Assembly (NCBI RefSeq): GCF_013393905.1
Contig: NZ_CP040272.1
Coordinates: forward strand, 2,480,001-2,544,000
DNA length: 64,000 bases
DNA from: Nostoc sp. C052
Lineage (GTDB): Bacteria; Cyanobacteriota; Cyanobacteriia; Cyanobacteriales; Nostocaceae
Reading direction: 5' to 3'
Shown: piece after piece, positions 27,695 through 36,532 of the stretch
Numbering within the stretch: position 1 is the stretch's first letter
Layout of the letters: the number at the start of each line of letters is the position of its first letter
Notes under the pieces: model-generated
Told to the model about the DNA's origin: nothing
What the model saw: only the letters and a program-made list of their open reading frames with translations
The model's database searches: none
Program-made: the position numbers and the translations under genes

Positions 27695-28589
27695 GAACCT
27701 ATCCCACTAATAATATTTTGTTAATTCCAGATGTGGATTGTAGCAAGGTCAATGAATGCATCGAAGTAAACTTTTTGACGTTCCCATCTAACAACGAGAC
27801 GGCGGTATTTGCGCTGATACCAAGCAAAACACCGTTCTTGCTGAAATCTAGGAACAGAGATTTTGATTGGTCTTCCTCTATTTTTCTTGGTTTTCCAAAC
27901 TCGTTTCGGGATTTGAGGACGAATACCTCGTTTCCGCAGGTCAGCGCGTTTTTGTTTCGAGTCGTAACCTTTATCAGCAGCTAGTACTTTGATTCGCTTA
28001 CGTGGTCTGCCACGTTTTAATGTTTTAAGTTTAACTTTATCGAGTAGAGGTATTACTTGTTCTCTCTCGTTGCCATTGGCTGGGGTAGTGCAATTAGCCA
28101 AGGGCATTCCACCACCTTCGGTAAGTGTATGGATAAGAACACCTTTCCCTTTCCCTCCATACGCAACTTCTTCACCTCCTCCCATTGAGCGGGGGAAAAA
28201 GAGCCGTCAACAGCCCCAAAGTCCCAGTTTATAAGCCCCTTCTCATTAGCGATCGCTAATACACGTCCTTGTATATATTCAAATGTCCCATCAGAACGCC
28301 ATCGCTTTAACCATCGATGGGATGAGCTTTTCGATGCCCATATATCCCCTCGTGGAAGGTCACACCATCGACATCCAGTTATCAGAATGTATAACAGACT
28401 ATTTAATACATAGCGATACGGTGCATGAGGCATTCCTTTACCACGTTTGGATGCCTGCTTAGGAAATATATCCTCAAATAGCTTCCATTCTAGGTCGCTC
28501 AATCCCTCAAAACGTCCAGCCATCACTAATACATCCAACCTCTTGCCAAAAAATAGATTACTACAATCTGGCATTAGTGGGATAGGTTC
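27695..28589 (-). mobile_element. IS5-family insertion sequence (DUF4096/DDE transposase)
   Basis: 895 bases with perfect 16-base terminal inverted repeats (GAACCTATCCCACTAA at 27695-27710, complement at 28574-28589). It holds two overlapping minus-strand frames. The flanks suggest a target duplication of only two or three T/A bases, possibly mutated. Confidence 0.85.
27721..28574 (-). CDS. IS5-type transposase in two overlapping frames (-1 shift)
   Basis: The first frame (28574 to 28053) carries the DUF4096 domain (LSDLEWKLFEDIFP, YVLNSLLYILITGCRW) and the first catalytic region DFGAVDGSF. The second frame (to 27721) continues with GGGEEVAYGGKGKG, LAADKGYDSK and WERQKVYFDAFIDLA, which carry later DDE residues. 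Passing from one to the other needs a -1 shift at or near the run TTTTTCCCCC, at about 28186-28200. Many IS5 relatives use such a programmed shift, so the transposase may be functional; decay is the alternative. The start ATG at 28574 overlaps the inner edge of the terminal repeat. No other copy of this IS is present in the window. Confidence 0.82.
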
Positions 28590-28908
28590 TTAATTGTCAA
28601 CACGAAAACTAAGCGAGCTTTGCTAACTCACGATGATACTCTGTATCAGCATCTAAAACAAACTATGCTTGAGAAAAAAGTTCGCATTGTATCAGATTTA
28701 TGATTTTGATTATACTATTAGTGTCTGTTTGGCATCTTTTTGGATATCAAAAATCTGATTTCTATCTTGCGGTTGGGCTAGGCGAATTTTGATGTAATTA
28801 GGCTGTGTTTTAGTCATTGCTAAGTTTTAACACATCTTTTGATACATTATGCTTAACTCAACCACTGAAAAATATTGGCTTTCCTAACCAATGCCCAACG
28901 ACAAATTA

Positions 28909-29466
28909 CTAATAATCAATTTCTCTCCACCCATGCATAGCTGCTATGCCTTTTGTAACCCATTCGATCACAATTGGGGGAGCTTCTGATATCAAAATGC
29001 TAGGATAAACTGCTGCACCCCAATCGGGATGCACTAGTACACGGCATTGATTTTTAATCACTGGATAGTTGAGCAAAGCTTTGACAACTGCTGTGTCATC
29101 GTGGGGGATTGCTCCGGGATGGGACAATAAAGGATAGCCTGTACGAGGGTCAATGAGGTCTGTTAAATAGCCGCGATCGCGCAGATTAAATGCTAAATCG
29201 CAGCCAAATCTCATAAACTTTTCTCGCAGGCGTTCTTTCTCTGTCTCTACCTCTGCTGTCTTTTCAACTAATTGATAACGCGATCGTTGTAAAACAATCA
29301 CTACCCGTAAAAATGGCTGTCGTTTCCAATCTGGTAATATCCGTTCGCAGTTGGCACAGATATATTGACTGGGAGGATGAATTGAAATTTGAACTGCTTG
29401 TCCCGCTTCACCAACTAAATTAATGGGACAGGCTTGCTCCGAAGTGTAAACCTTGGGATAGTTCAC
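28909..29466 (-). CDS. MMADHC-like protein (methylmalonic aciduria and homocystinuria type D family)
   Basis: 185 aa. It can be laid against the C-terminal domain of human MMADHC, a cytosolic chaperone that passes vitamin B12 to its enzymes: EKERLREKFM, FNLRDRGYLTDLIDPRTGY and C141-R-V-L-V-H-P-D-W-G all have counterparts, including the Cys in the position of the human CKVIRH segment. Such homologues are annotated in cyanobacteria, but their role is untested there. It starts at GTG 29466; no ATG fits. No cobalamin genes are adjacent. A role in corrinoid handling is inferred from the family only. Confidence 0.75.
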   Translation of the reverse strand: MNYPKVYTSEQACPINLVGEAGQAVQISIHPPSQYICANCERILPDWKRQPFLRVVIVLQRSRYQLVEKTAEVETEKERLREKFMRFGCDLAFNLRDRGYLTDLIDPRTGYPLLSHPGAIPHDDTAVVKALLNYPVIKNQCRVLVHPDWGAAVYPSILISEAPPIVIEWVTKGIAAMHGWREIDY

Positions 29467-29920
29467 TAAATTGATTCGGTTTATACAAAATTTTTAATTT
29501 AATCTCTGGTATTGATAATAACTCTTAAAAGTTGCAGAAAATCATCATTTTTCTCTAATATGCTGCTTTTTTTCCAAGTAGTTACTAATAATTTGAGAAT
29601 TTTAATCCGAATTTTAACCTTTATTAACCTGTTCTAATGAGATTTACTGCGATCGCTGTAGGCGTTGGCATAGGTGCAAGTGTCGTAGACAAGCAATGCC
29701 TATGGCAGGCTACACCTATGTGCCTGAAATATGGTCAATCAAAATCCCAAAAAATAACCTCCATTTCATAGATTTTGTAGTCAAAACCAAAATGATATAA
29801 CTGCCAACAAAATTTGATTAAACAGGTGTCTGATTAACCAAAGGGCGTGAGAGTTTTGCTAAAAGCAAGCATAAAACACAAAGGTATTAAGCTACGCAGC
29901 ATATTTTCCCTAGCACCCAA
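29467..29920. other. intergenic region
   Basis: Mostly AT-rich. At about 29655-29725 there is a hairpin-prone repeat (TTGGCATAGGTGCAAG ... GGCAGGCTACACCTATG) of the dispersed type. Nothing else is identifiable. Confidence 0.4.
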
Positions 29921-30127
29921 TTAATTGAGTTTTAACGAATTCACTGGTACTTCATCCCAAGAATCGACTGTCCGCAATCGCGCTACCCAACCTGCGGCCT
30001 TTTGCATCTCGGTCAAATTATTCTCAAAAGAATCATGACAATCTTTAGCTTGAGATTCATTACAAGTGGCAATACAGGCATGAATCATCCCAGACGGATC
30101 AATTTGCTCATTTACCCAAATAGTCAT
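29921..30127 (-). CDS. conserved small cyanobacterial protein of unknown function
   Basis: 68 aa: MTIWVNEQIDPSGMIHACI, Cys/Asp/Glu-rich middle, then AAGWVARLRTVDSWDEVP. GAGG 11 bases before ATG 30127 could serve as ribosome-binding site. The balanced composition and clear start suggest a real gene. No family role is known to me. Confidence 0.62.
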   Translation of the reverse strand: MTIWVNEQIDPSGMIHACIATCNESQAKDCHDSFENNLTEMQKAAGWVARLRTVDSWDEVPVNSLKLN

Positions 30128-30254
30128 GGAATATTACCTCAAAAACCTTAGCAAAAAAGCTATTTGTCATTTTAGAATACTATTAAAATCAAAACTACAA
30201 GTAGTAAACTAATCCAAATTACCAGCTACTAATTTACAATTAGCCAGTTCCACT

Positions 30255-30908
30255 TCATTTGGTAGGCAGGTATGATTGATTTCCTCTTTCATAGCGGCGA
30301 CGGTAGAGTAATTCTAACTGTCCACCATATTCCTGAATCCAGGCAATCTGGCGCTGATAGAGTCCTCGAAAGGTATTGGCAAATAAAAGGGTAAAGATTG
30401 CCACTACCAATCCTGATGCTGTGGATACTAAAGCTTCACTTATTCCAGATGTCACACCTGTTGTTTTACTACCTCCCACATCTCCGAGATTCAGAGAGGC
30501 AAAGGAGTTAATTAATCCCAAAACAGTGCCTAAAAGTCCTAAAAGAGGCGCAAGTCCGATAATTGTCTCAAAAATATTTTGAGAACGCTTGAGCAAGGGG
30601 ATTTCGCCTTGCGCTTCACTTTCTAATGCCAAACGAAATTCCTCTGGTGTCGGTTCCTCCAATTCTAAGGCTGCTAAAAAAATTCGGGCGATGGGTAAAT
30701 CAGTATTTTTCTGTAATTTATCTAAAGCACTAACTACATTATCAAGACGATAAAGCTGTAGTACCTCTCGCACTACCTTGTTTTGCCGATTACTTATCCT
30801 TACCCAAAAGATGATCCGTTCGATAATCAGCGCCACCCCTAACAAGGAGAATCCCAGCAGAGGCCACATGACTACGCCACCTGCTGTAAACAGATTACTA
30901 ATTTCCAT
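30255..30908 (-). CDS. MotA/TolQ/ExbB proton channel family protein
   Basis: 217 aa inner-membrane protein with three membrane segments: about residues 10-33 (VVMWPLLGFSLLGVALIIE), about 113-137 (IGLAPLLGLLGTVLGLINSF) and about 155-178 (ALVSTASGLVVAIFTLLFAN). These are the signatures of ExbB/TolQ, which use the proton-motive force to energise outer-membrane events with an ExbD/TolR partner. No ExbD-like gene is beside it in this window, so it is an orphan here. Starts at ATG 30908. Confidence 0.88.
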   Translation of the reverse strand: MEISNLFTAGGVVMWPLLGFSLLGVALIIERIIFWVRISNRQNKVVREVLQLYRLDNVVSALDKLQKNTDLPIARIFLAALELEEPTPEEFRLALESEAQGEIPLLKRSQNIFETIIGLAPLLGLLGTVLGLINSFASLNLGDVGGSKTTGVTSGISEALVSTASGLVVAIFTLLFANTFRGLYQRQIAWIQEYGGQLELLYRRRYERGNQSYLPTK

Positions 30909-30985
30909 CTACTATTTTTTGACTCTTCAAAAACACTAGGTTAACAGATTGTTGTTTTAGAGCAATCCTGAGATCGAGTGTTCAT

Positions 30986-31078
30986 TAGACATCTCCAGAA
31001 ATTAAATAATGCATTACCCAGAACCCTTGTAGAGACGTAGCACTGCTAAGTCTCTACGTTATTTTTCGGAGATGTCTA
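30986..31078. repeat. 93-base hairpin element with TAGACATCTCC ends
   Basis: The outer arms TAGACATCTCC...GGAGATGTCTA are inverted, and an inner stem GTAGAGAC...GTCTCTAC is nested. It has no coding capacity and looks like a miniature element. It lies in the 764-base gap between the ExbB-like gene and the cupin relic, which also holds repeat family D copy 2. Confidence 0.65.
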
Positions 31079-31261
31079 TTGTCCTTGAATTTTAAAGCTT
31101 TTTTTCAGCATAAGCACTGTCTATGTAAACTCACTTGTGCTTTAGTCTGATATTTTAATGCTCAAAAAGATGCAGTACTCTACTACACCTTTTTGAGGTT
31201 ACTTCCTTATTACTCTTCAACTTAACGTAAAAGCAAGCCTAGAACCAGCTTTTAGATATTG

Positions 31262-31418
31262 TCTCGTTCCCAGTCTCCGACTGGGAATGCCGTCCTAGAG
31301 GCTCCGCCTCCCTTGCTAGCGGTTCTGCCGCTAGGAGCAGTATTTCGAGACTCAGGCTGGAAACAAGGTTTTAAAGGAGTTTCAGCTTAAGTTGACACCA
31401 ATGGGTAGTGCTGTACCC
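31262..31418 (+). repeat. dispersed repeat, family D, copy 2
   Basis: TCTCGTTCCCAGTCTCCGAC..., then GAGGCTCCGCCTCCCTTG, ending AGGAGTTTCAGCTTAAGTTG and TGCTGTACCC. Same order as 18503-18668, with diverged centre. Confidence 0.75.
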
Positions 31419-31672
31419 CTACGGGTGTACCTTACTAGATTTGGAAATGCTATATTCGCCAACTGTATCCTTTGATAATTCGATACTCTATAACTACTGC
31501 AATATTATTTAAAGGATACAGTTGTAACGAGTTTTAATATATATGGATGGATGCAATTTACTGATTCTACAACTTGATCTTACGATACTCGCTGTGAGCC
31601 TCTCCATAATAAAAATCAAAATTGAGTTATCAGATGTTGGTTTTCTGAATAATCAAAAAGCATAAGAGATCG

Positions 31673-31946
31673 CTAATCAAAATAATAATGTTTTTTCACG
31701 TCCCTTTTAATTTCCTATGTACAGGACATACCAACGAGAAAAATGACTAAATCACCTTCACCCATTTGCACTGGCTGTCCACCATCAGGAATAACAACTA
31801 CGTTACCTTCAAAAAAGTAACAAGTTTATTGAAAATCATAAGTCCAAGGGAATTTGGAAACTTCATTTTTCCAAATTTCCCATTTAAATACACCCAATTC
31901 ATTGAGATATTCAAGTCTTAGGTTGATGCTCAATTTTAATTTCCAT
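31673..31946 (-). pseudogene. cupin-domain (DUF861-like) gene with a frameshift and two nonsense codons
   Basis: The minus strand from ATG 31946 reads MEIKIEHQPKT, then stops; a neighbouring frame continues EYLNELGVFKWEIWKNEVSK and FPWTYDFQ, meets TAA where relatives have Glu, continues TCYFFEGNVVVIPDGGQP and GDLVIFLVGMSCT, meets TAG where relatives have Trp (SCTWEI), and continues EIKRDVKKHYYFD to a final stop at 31673. This is the whole of a small cupin of about 90 aa of the DUF861 type, with one indel and two point nonsense changes. It is clearly inactive. Confidence 0.82.
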
Positions 31947-31968
31947 ATCGTGTTTTCTCTAGTTATGT

Positions 31969-32340
31969 TTAACAGTAGGATTGAATATCCTCTCCACACT
32001 GATCTACTAGATAACACAAAGCCCGAAAACGCAAGTAAACAAGTTCGTTATAAAGTGGATTTAGTTTGCACATTGGTGGAATGTGTCCTATTTTGCGACC
32101 AAAAAGTATGATATCACGCTCGAATGGACACTGAGCAGGGATTAGTTTAGCAATAAATTTGGCTAATTTCCGATTCTGAATCTGAATTTGATCCAGCCAT
32201 TGACGTAATGGTTGCAGTAAATCTAATTTAGGTTGAGTAAACTGCTTTTTACTAACTGTTTGATGATTTTCTTCTAAAGGTTTAATAAAAGCAGTCAGAA
32301 AAATACGCTGATTATTTGTTTTAAGCATAGCTTTAGGCAA
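31969..32340 (-). CDS. Mo-dependent nitrogenase C-terminal domain-like protein
   Basis: 123 aa. The second half matches the family named for the Mo-dependent nitrogenase C-terminus: LRQWLDQIQI, KLIPAQCPFERDIILFGR, HIPPMCKLNPLYNELVYLR, FRALCYLVDQCGEDIQSYC. These free-standing proteins are common in cyanobacteria; despite the name, no nitrogenase catalytic role is shown. Cysteines are conserved in CPFERD, MCKLNP and CGED. Start is TTG 32340 with AAGGA 5 bases upstream; ATG 32328 is an alternative. The gene directly precedes the dead cupin on the same strand. Confidence 0.85.
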   Translation of the reverse strand: MPKAMLKTNNQRIFLTAFIKPLEENHQTVSKKQFTQPKLDLLQPLRQWLDQIQIQNRKLAKFIAKLIPAQCPFERDIILFGRKIGHIPPMCKLNPLYNELVYLRFRALCYLVDQCGEDIQSYC

Positions 32341-32971
32341 GGTTTTCCTTGTGTAGATGAACTATTTGCCAATTCAAAATATTACCATGTAATCTGTCTG
32401 GACAATTTACATTGTGCTTGTAGATTCAGAAGCCAAGTAAACACAATGCAAACAATTTACATGCATCTTTTGGAGGGGAAATTGTTTAACTAATTGTTAT
32501 TTAAACCCACCAAATCATGAAGAACTGTCCCGTTAAATACAAAATAACAAAGAAAATATAAAAATGGCATTTCTTTAACTTATGGATTTCTAATCTGTAA
32601 GATAGCAATCTTATATATTAAATATAAATGCCTGGTTTTGAAACTGCCTAGTATCTAGAGATGTAATTTATGGTAGACAAATATAGTTTTATTCTTACCC
32701 CATATACACTTCGCTAGGATTAACCTTTAATATCTCTCGATTTTAGGGCATTGAATATCTATATTTTTGTCTGATATACTACACAAGCCAACCTAGATAT
32801 TATCTAATAAGTAGCTATAAATCCTTTGATAAGGGAACTCCAAGAAATAAATTATCCAATATCGTGGAGTGGGCATCTTGCCATTAGTGTCAAGATGCCC
32901 ACCCCACAGGAGTTAATTGGATACTTTTTTATTTGTCAGTCTCTAAGTCCAAACTAATCCAAACTAATATT
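32341..32971. other. AT-rich gap with one strong hairpin
   Basis: 631 bases without a credible gene. A 17-base stem (GTGGAGTGGGCATCTTG at 32864-32880 and complement at 32891-32907, one mismatch) lies downstream of the exoprotein gene, within a wider repeat that shares AACTCCAnnAAATAAAT with 13587. It may help terminate the exoprotein transcript. Confidence 0.5.
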
Positions 32972-35314
32972 TTAACGAGCAGCACAAGATGTAGCGGTGA
33001 GCGAGGAATTATGGGGCATTGCTGTGGGTACTTGAGAAACCAGAACTACGTTCCCATTCGCATCTATAATCCACCCTTGGGCTTCTACAATTTGAGTAGG
33101 TTCATTGACAGGATTCACTTTCTGTGATTTTTCTTCTGTATTTCGCTGCGCCTGAGCAACCACTTTTTTCATACCTTCAGCACGATTCTGAGGTTCTGGG
33201 GAGAGTGTGATCCAATCTGCCAAAACGGCATCATCAGCGATCAATGGCTCTGTCGGATCAGCTACTAGTCCTCCACGCCCAGTAGTAATAAATGAACTCC
33301 TTCCTATTGCTCCACTAGAATTACAACCAGCAACAATTTGCTGCGAAACATCAACTAGATTTACGGGCAATTCTACCAATCCTTTACTGGGGTCGGCATC
33401 TGGTGAGTTGATTTGTACAGTACCATTTAATGAAGGGTTTTCCTGAGAGAATGCAGTGATATCACTTGTTGGCAGCCTATTTGGGTCTAGTGGCTCTTTA
33501 GGGTTTAATAGCCTCTCTAGGTCTGTACGGGTGCGCGGCACAAAACCAAATATGTTCTTAGCAGTGATTGTGATTTTACCACCAGAGCCAAAGTTGGCAT
33601 TGGCGGTGATATCGTTATTTCCAAAGGGAGTGGCGACAAGGAAGCCATTTGGTGCATAGATGGTGATATTACCGCCAGTTTTATCACCTCCAGCATTAGT
33701 TGATATTTGGCTGTTGTGGCGCATCAGTAATAAGTCCTGTACTCGTAGCGTGATGTTACCGCCCCTACCTGAATCACTTTTAGATGTGAGTGTTCCTTGA
33801 TCCAGAAATATAGAGTTAGCAGTTACGTTGAGTGCGCCTGGTGTGCCTGGATTACTCGCATTTCCTGTAGAAATTGCAGTATTTGGAACTTTAACGCTCA
33901 CATTTATTTCAGCTCCATCGCGGATAATCAATTTCCCTGTGGTGATATTTACTTGTCCCGCATTTCCATAACTTAGAGTCGAAGCAAACAAACCACTGGC
34001 CTTATCTGTCACTGAGGTTCCGGCTATCTCTACTGAATCCAAGGCGTTAACAATTATGTTTCCTCCTCTTCCTTCAGATGGAATCACTTGTGAGTTATCT
34101 ATTATTCCACTAGACTCTGCTGTTACTCTTGCCCCATCTTTAATCAGCAATCTCCCAGTGTTGATTTTAATGTCACCTGCCTTTCCTGTACCAGCGGTTA
34201 TACCAAGAAACCCAGTAATAGTATTTGGTAAGATGCTACCAATTAACTCTACTGACTCGGAGGCATTCACTATCAAATTTCCAGATGAACCGCTACTTAA
34301 AGTAGAAGTAGCTACTTCTGCGCCATCCTGAACAATTAATTTCCTAGTATTAATGGTTATATCTTCTCCATTTCTGTTACCCCTGGTTTGACTTATCAAG
34401 CTCACAAGATCGCCACTTAGTTCTACTATCCTGCCCTGTACCTGGATACTACCGCCGCTACCAAGTTTGTTACTAGTATCTACCTGAGATGGAACTTTAA
34501 GCCCGTCAACAGTCACCCGTTGAATTAATTTAATATCCTGGAAATTCTTTACACCTTCATATCCAAAGACCCAACCTTGGTTCTTTGGTTTCAGACTGAC
34601 CAGACTATTATTAGCTACACTGCCTAGCTCAATTCGTCCTGACGCTGCTGTTAAATTGCCGCCCTCTAACGTGATATCACCGCCCACAAGTGCCAAGGTT
34701 TTGCCTGGAAGCACTCTTAGACCAACTGGTTTCTGAAAGATATTAATTGCGCCATCAGGACTAGCTGCCTGGGATTGATTGCGGATGGGAGCCGCAGTTG
34801 CTCCAAATTGCAACCCAATGGGAACACTTACTGTCAGCAAGGGTGTAGCTTGGGGATTTGTGGCACTAAACTTTGTACCATCGGCAAAGTTGAGACTACT
34901 CGCTGTACTTGCAATAAATGAACCACCGATGTTTAAAGAAGCATGAGTACCAAAAATAATCCCATTGGGATTAATTAAAAACAGGTTAGCTGGGCTATTA
35001 ACTTTAAGGATGCCATCAATATTAGAAATTGAATTACCTGTTACTCGGCTAATAATATTCTGAATGCCCTCAGTATTTTTAAACTCGGCCGTAGTCCCAT
35101 TGAGTACAGAGAACTCTTTAAAACTGTGGAATAAGTTGCTTCCTAATCGGGTTCCACCTTCAATATTTTTGAGATTTCCCTGTGTTGTAACTTGAGAATT
35201 ATTAGGTAGAGTAGCATCTGGGGTGATTTGGGCAAGAGCAGAAGTTCCAGAGAAAGCTATTGACCCACCTATTAAAATTCCTAACCCTTTAAACCTGCCA
35301 CACAAAATACTCAT
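32972..35314 (-). CDS. filamentous haemagglutinin-type exoprotein (two-partner secretion)
   Basis: 780 aa secreted beta-helix protein. A signal peptide (about residues 1-28, ending SALAQ) is followed by the TPS/haemagglutinin-activity domain (about 29-150): ITPDATLPNNSQVTTQGN, IISRVTGNSISNIDG, LFLINPNGIIFGTHA and GGSFIAST. The rest is repeats with GGNI/GGSI turns and NITTGKLIIRDGAEI blades typical of a right-handed beta-helix. The TPS domain is recognised by a TpsB (ShlB-type) outer-membrane pore, none of which is in this window. Likely a surface or adhesion protein. AGAGGAG lies about 14 bases upstream of ATG 35314. Confidence 0.88.
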   Translation of the reverse strand: MSILCGRFKGLGILIGGSIAFSGTSALAQITPDATLPNNSQVTTQGNLKNIEGGTRLGSNLFHSFKEFSVLNGTTAEFKNTEGIQNIISRVTGNSISNIDGILKVNSPANLFLINPNGIIFGTHASLNIGGSFIASTASSLNFADGTKFSATNPQATPLLTVSVPIGLQFGATAAPIRNQSQAASPDGAINIFQKPVGLRVLPGKTLALVGGDITLEGGNLTAASGRIELGSVANNSLVSLKPKNQGWVFGYEGVKNFQDIKLIQRVTVDGLKVPSQVDTSNKLGSGGSIQVQGRIVELSGDLVSLISQTRGNRNGEDITINTRKLIVQDGAEVATSTLSSGSSGNLIVNASESVELIGSILPNTITGFLGITAGTGKAGDIKINTGRLLIKDGARVTAESSGIIDNSQVIPSEGRGGNIIVNALDSVEIAGTSVTDKASGLFASTLSYGNAGQVNITTGKLIIRDGAEINVSVKVPNTAISTGNASNPGTPGALNVTANSIFLDQGTLTSKSDSGRGGNITLRVQDLLLMRHNSQISTNAGGDKTGGNITIYAPNGFLVATPFGNNDITANANFGSGGKITITAKNIFGFVPRTRTDLERLLNPKEPLDPNRLPTSDITAFSQENPSLNGTVQINSPDADPSKGLVELPVNLVDVSQQIVAGCNSSGAIGRSSFITTGRGGLVADPTEPLIADDAVLADWITLSPEPQNRAEGMKKVVAQAQRNTEEKSQKVNPVNEPTQIVEAQGWIIDANGNVVLVSQVPTAMPHNSSLTATSCAAR

Positions 35315-35362
35315 AATAACTAATAAACTCCTCTAAAAAATGATGGTGACGCTGTGCCTCTA

Positions 35363-35446
35363 TCAATACTGTTCGGTTCAGGCAAGAGACGCGATGAATC
35401 GCCGTCTCTACAATAATTAGTCTTTTGTCTTGATGGCGATTTATCG
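35363..35446 (+). repeat. dispersed repeat, family E, copy 1
   Basis: TCAATACTGTTCGGTTCAGG, then CAAGAGACGCGATGAATC, CGTCTCTACAATAAT and GGCGATTTA. A matching copy lies at 45954-46034. The remaining 35447-35821 shows only AT-rich DNA. Confidence 0.7.
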
Positions 35447-35821
35447 GATCTTTGCGATCTAAAATTTCATCAAAAAACCTTAACCTAACTGTATTGTTAC
35501 CTCTATTTAATAAACTAACTATATAACTATATCTATCTCAACAAACTACGATATTCAAATCGTTAGTATACGTTTTGGTATTTTTTTGAATATGATAATA
35601 TTGGTCATTTAAAATGATATTAGGTTAGAGGCGCAATAATTTTGCTTGCGCCTCTACGAAAGTTTTTTAATTCCCCTATTTAAGAGCAATATTTTTAACT
35701 TAAATATTGATAAGCTTGCTCATTACTAGATAGCAGTATTACCAACTTAATTACTGGGAATATTGCTGATTAATTTTAGAGGTGCTTACTTTGGTATTTC
35801 AGTTTACAAAACTGTTAAGTA

Positions 35822-36142
35822 TTAATGGCACGGGCAATCAACAAATCTATTGAGATCGTTTGACCAACAGGTGCAACTTGATAGTCTGATATGTGTACCT
35901 GGAATTGCTAGTAAAGATTGCTGAACTTGATGGTCTGCACCAGCATCAGTAGATTGGAGTTTAGTGAAATCAAGTGTGTACTGAAATTGCAAAACTTCTT
36001 GTGTTGATATACCGTAATCTTTGAGTATCTGACTGAATTTAGTATTCTTCAGAATTTCATGCAATTCCTGCTGAAGTTCCTTTTGTAACTGCTCTAATTT
36101 TTGAGGATCAATAACTGCTTGCTGTGAAGTTTGAGATTCCAT
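35822..36142 (-). CDS. small protein with leader-like N-terminus and Cys-rich tail
   Basis: 106 aa from ATG 36142; the frame is open to 36244 but the added part is basic and not shared with its paralogue. Residues 10-66 (AVIDPQKLEQLQKELQQEL, then ILKDYGISTQEVLQFQYTLD) align with the 66 aa protein at 58412-58612. The C-terminal tail carries Cys at 90, 92, 103 and 105 (SSCTCW...DCPCH). A conserved helical front with a variable Cys-rich end resembles a peptide-precursor layout, but a metal-binding role is just as possible. No modification enzyme is next to it. Function unknown. Confidence 0.6.
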   Translation of the reverse strand: MESQTSQQAVIDPQKLEQLQKELQQELHEILKNTKFSQILKDYGISTQEVLQFQYTLDFTKLQSTDAGADHQVQQSLLAIPGTHIRLSSCTCWSNDLNRFVDCPCH

Positions 36143-36532
36143 GAATTTTACTTTCCTTGCAGACGGGTAAATGTGTGAACGTATCTTGTGATGTACTAAT
36201 TTCGATTGACTTCGATTAGTACAGTTTGGCAATAAAGGAATCAATGATACAGAGTCTAGAGTGGCGCGAAAGTATTAGCCCCCTAACGCTCTTGCGAACT
36301 CTCGTAATTATGAAATCAGCTTGGCTAGTAATAATTACGCACTTTGTTACAAAACTTCATATATTTCTGTTGGATTTCCTTACGCAAAGGTAAGTTTTTT
36401 GTCATTGCGATCGCTCGCGTCGCGTCTCCCTGCGTAAGTGCTGTTATGGTAGGGAGGCGGGATTAGCTCCAAAAAATAGGGGTAAAGAGTACATAACTCC
36501 TCACCCCTAAATCTTCTCAATTCAACTCTAAA
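36143..36532. other. intergenic region between the small Cys-rich gene and chlB end
   Basis: 390 bases holding only degenerate palindromic words (GCGATCGCTCGCGTCGCGTC near 36408). The chlB stop at 36533 is preceded by no obvious terminator stem that I can name. Confidence 0.4.

Larger units (their letters stand above)
27588..28703 (+). pseudogene. small gene of about 71 codons split by an IS5-type element
   Basis: The left half (27588-27694) encodes MNTNLEDFSYLWNGQKPDWA...SEKEPRYL and runs into the IS end. The right half resumes at about 28590 as LIVNTKTKRALLTHDDTLY...KKVRIVSDL and ends at TGA 28703. Removing the element and a few duplicated bases gives one continuous frame, RYL-IVN. The family is not recognised; the two halves together look like a small soluble alpha/beta protein. 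Confidence 0.75.
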
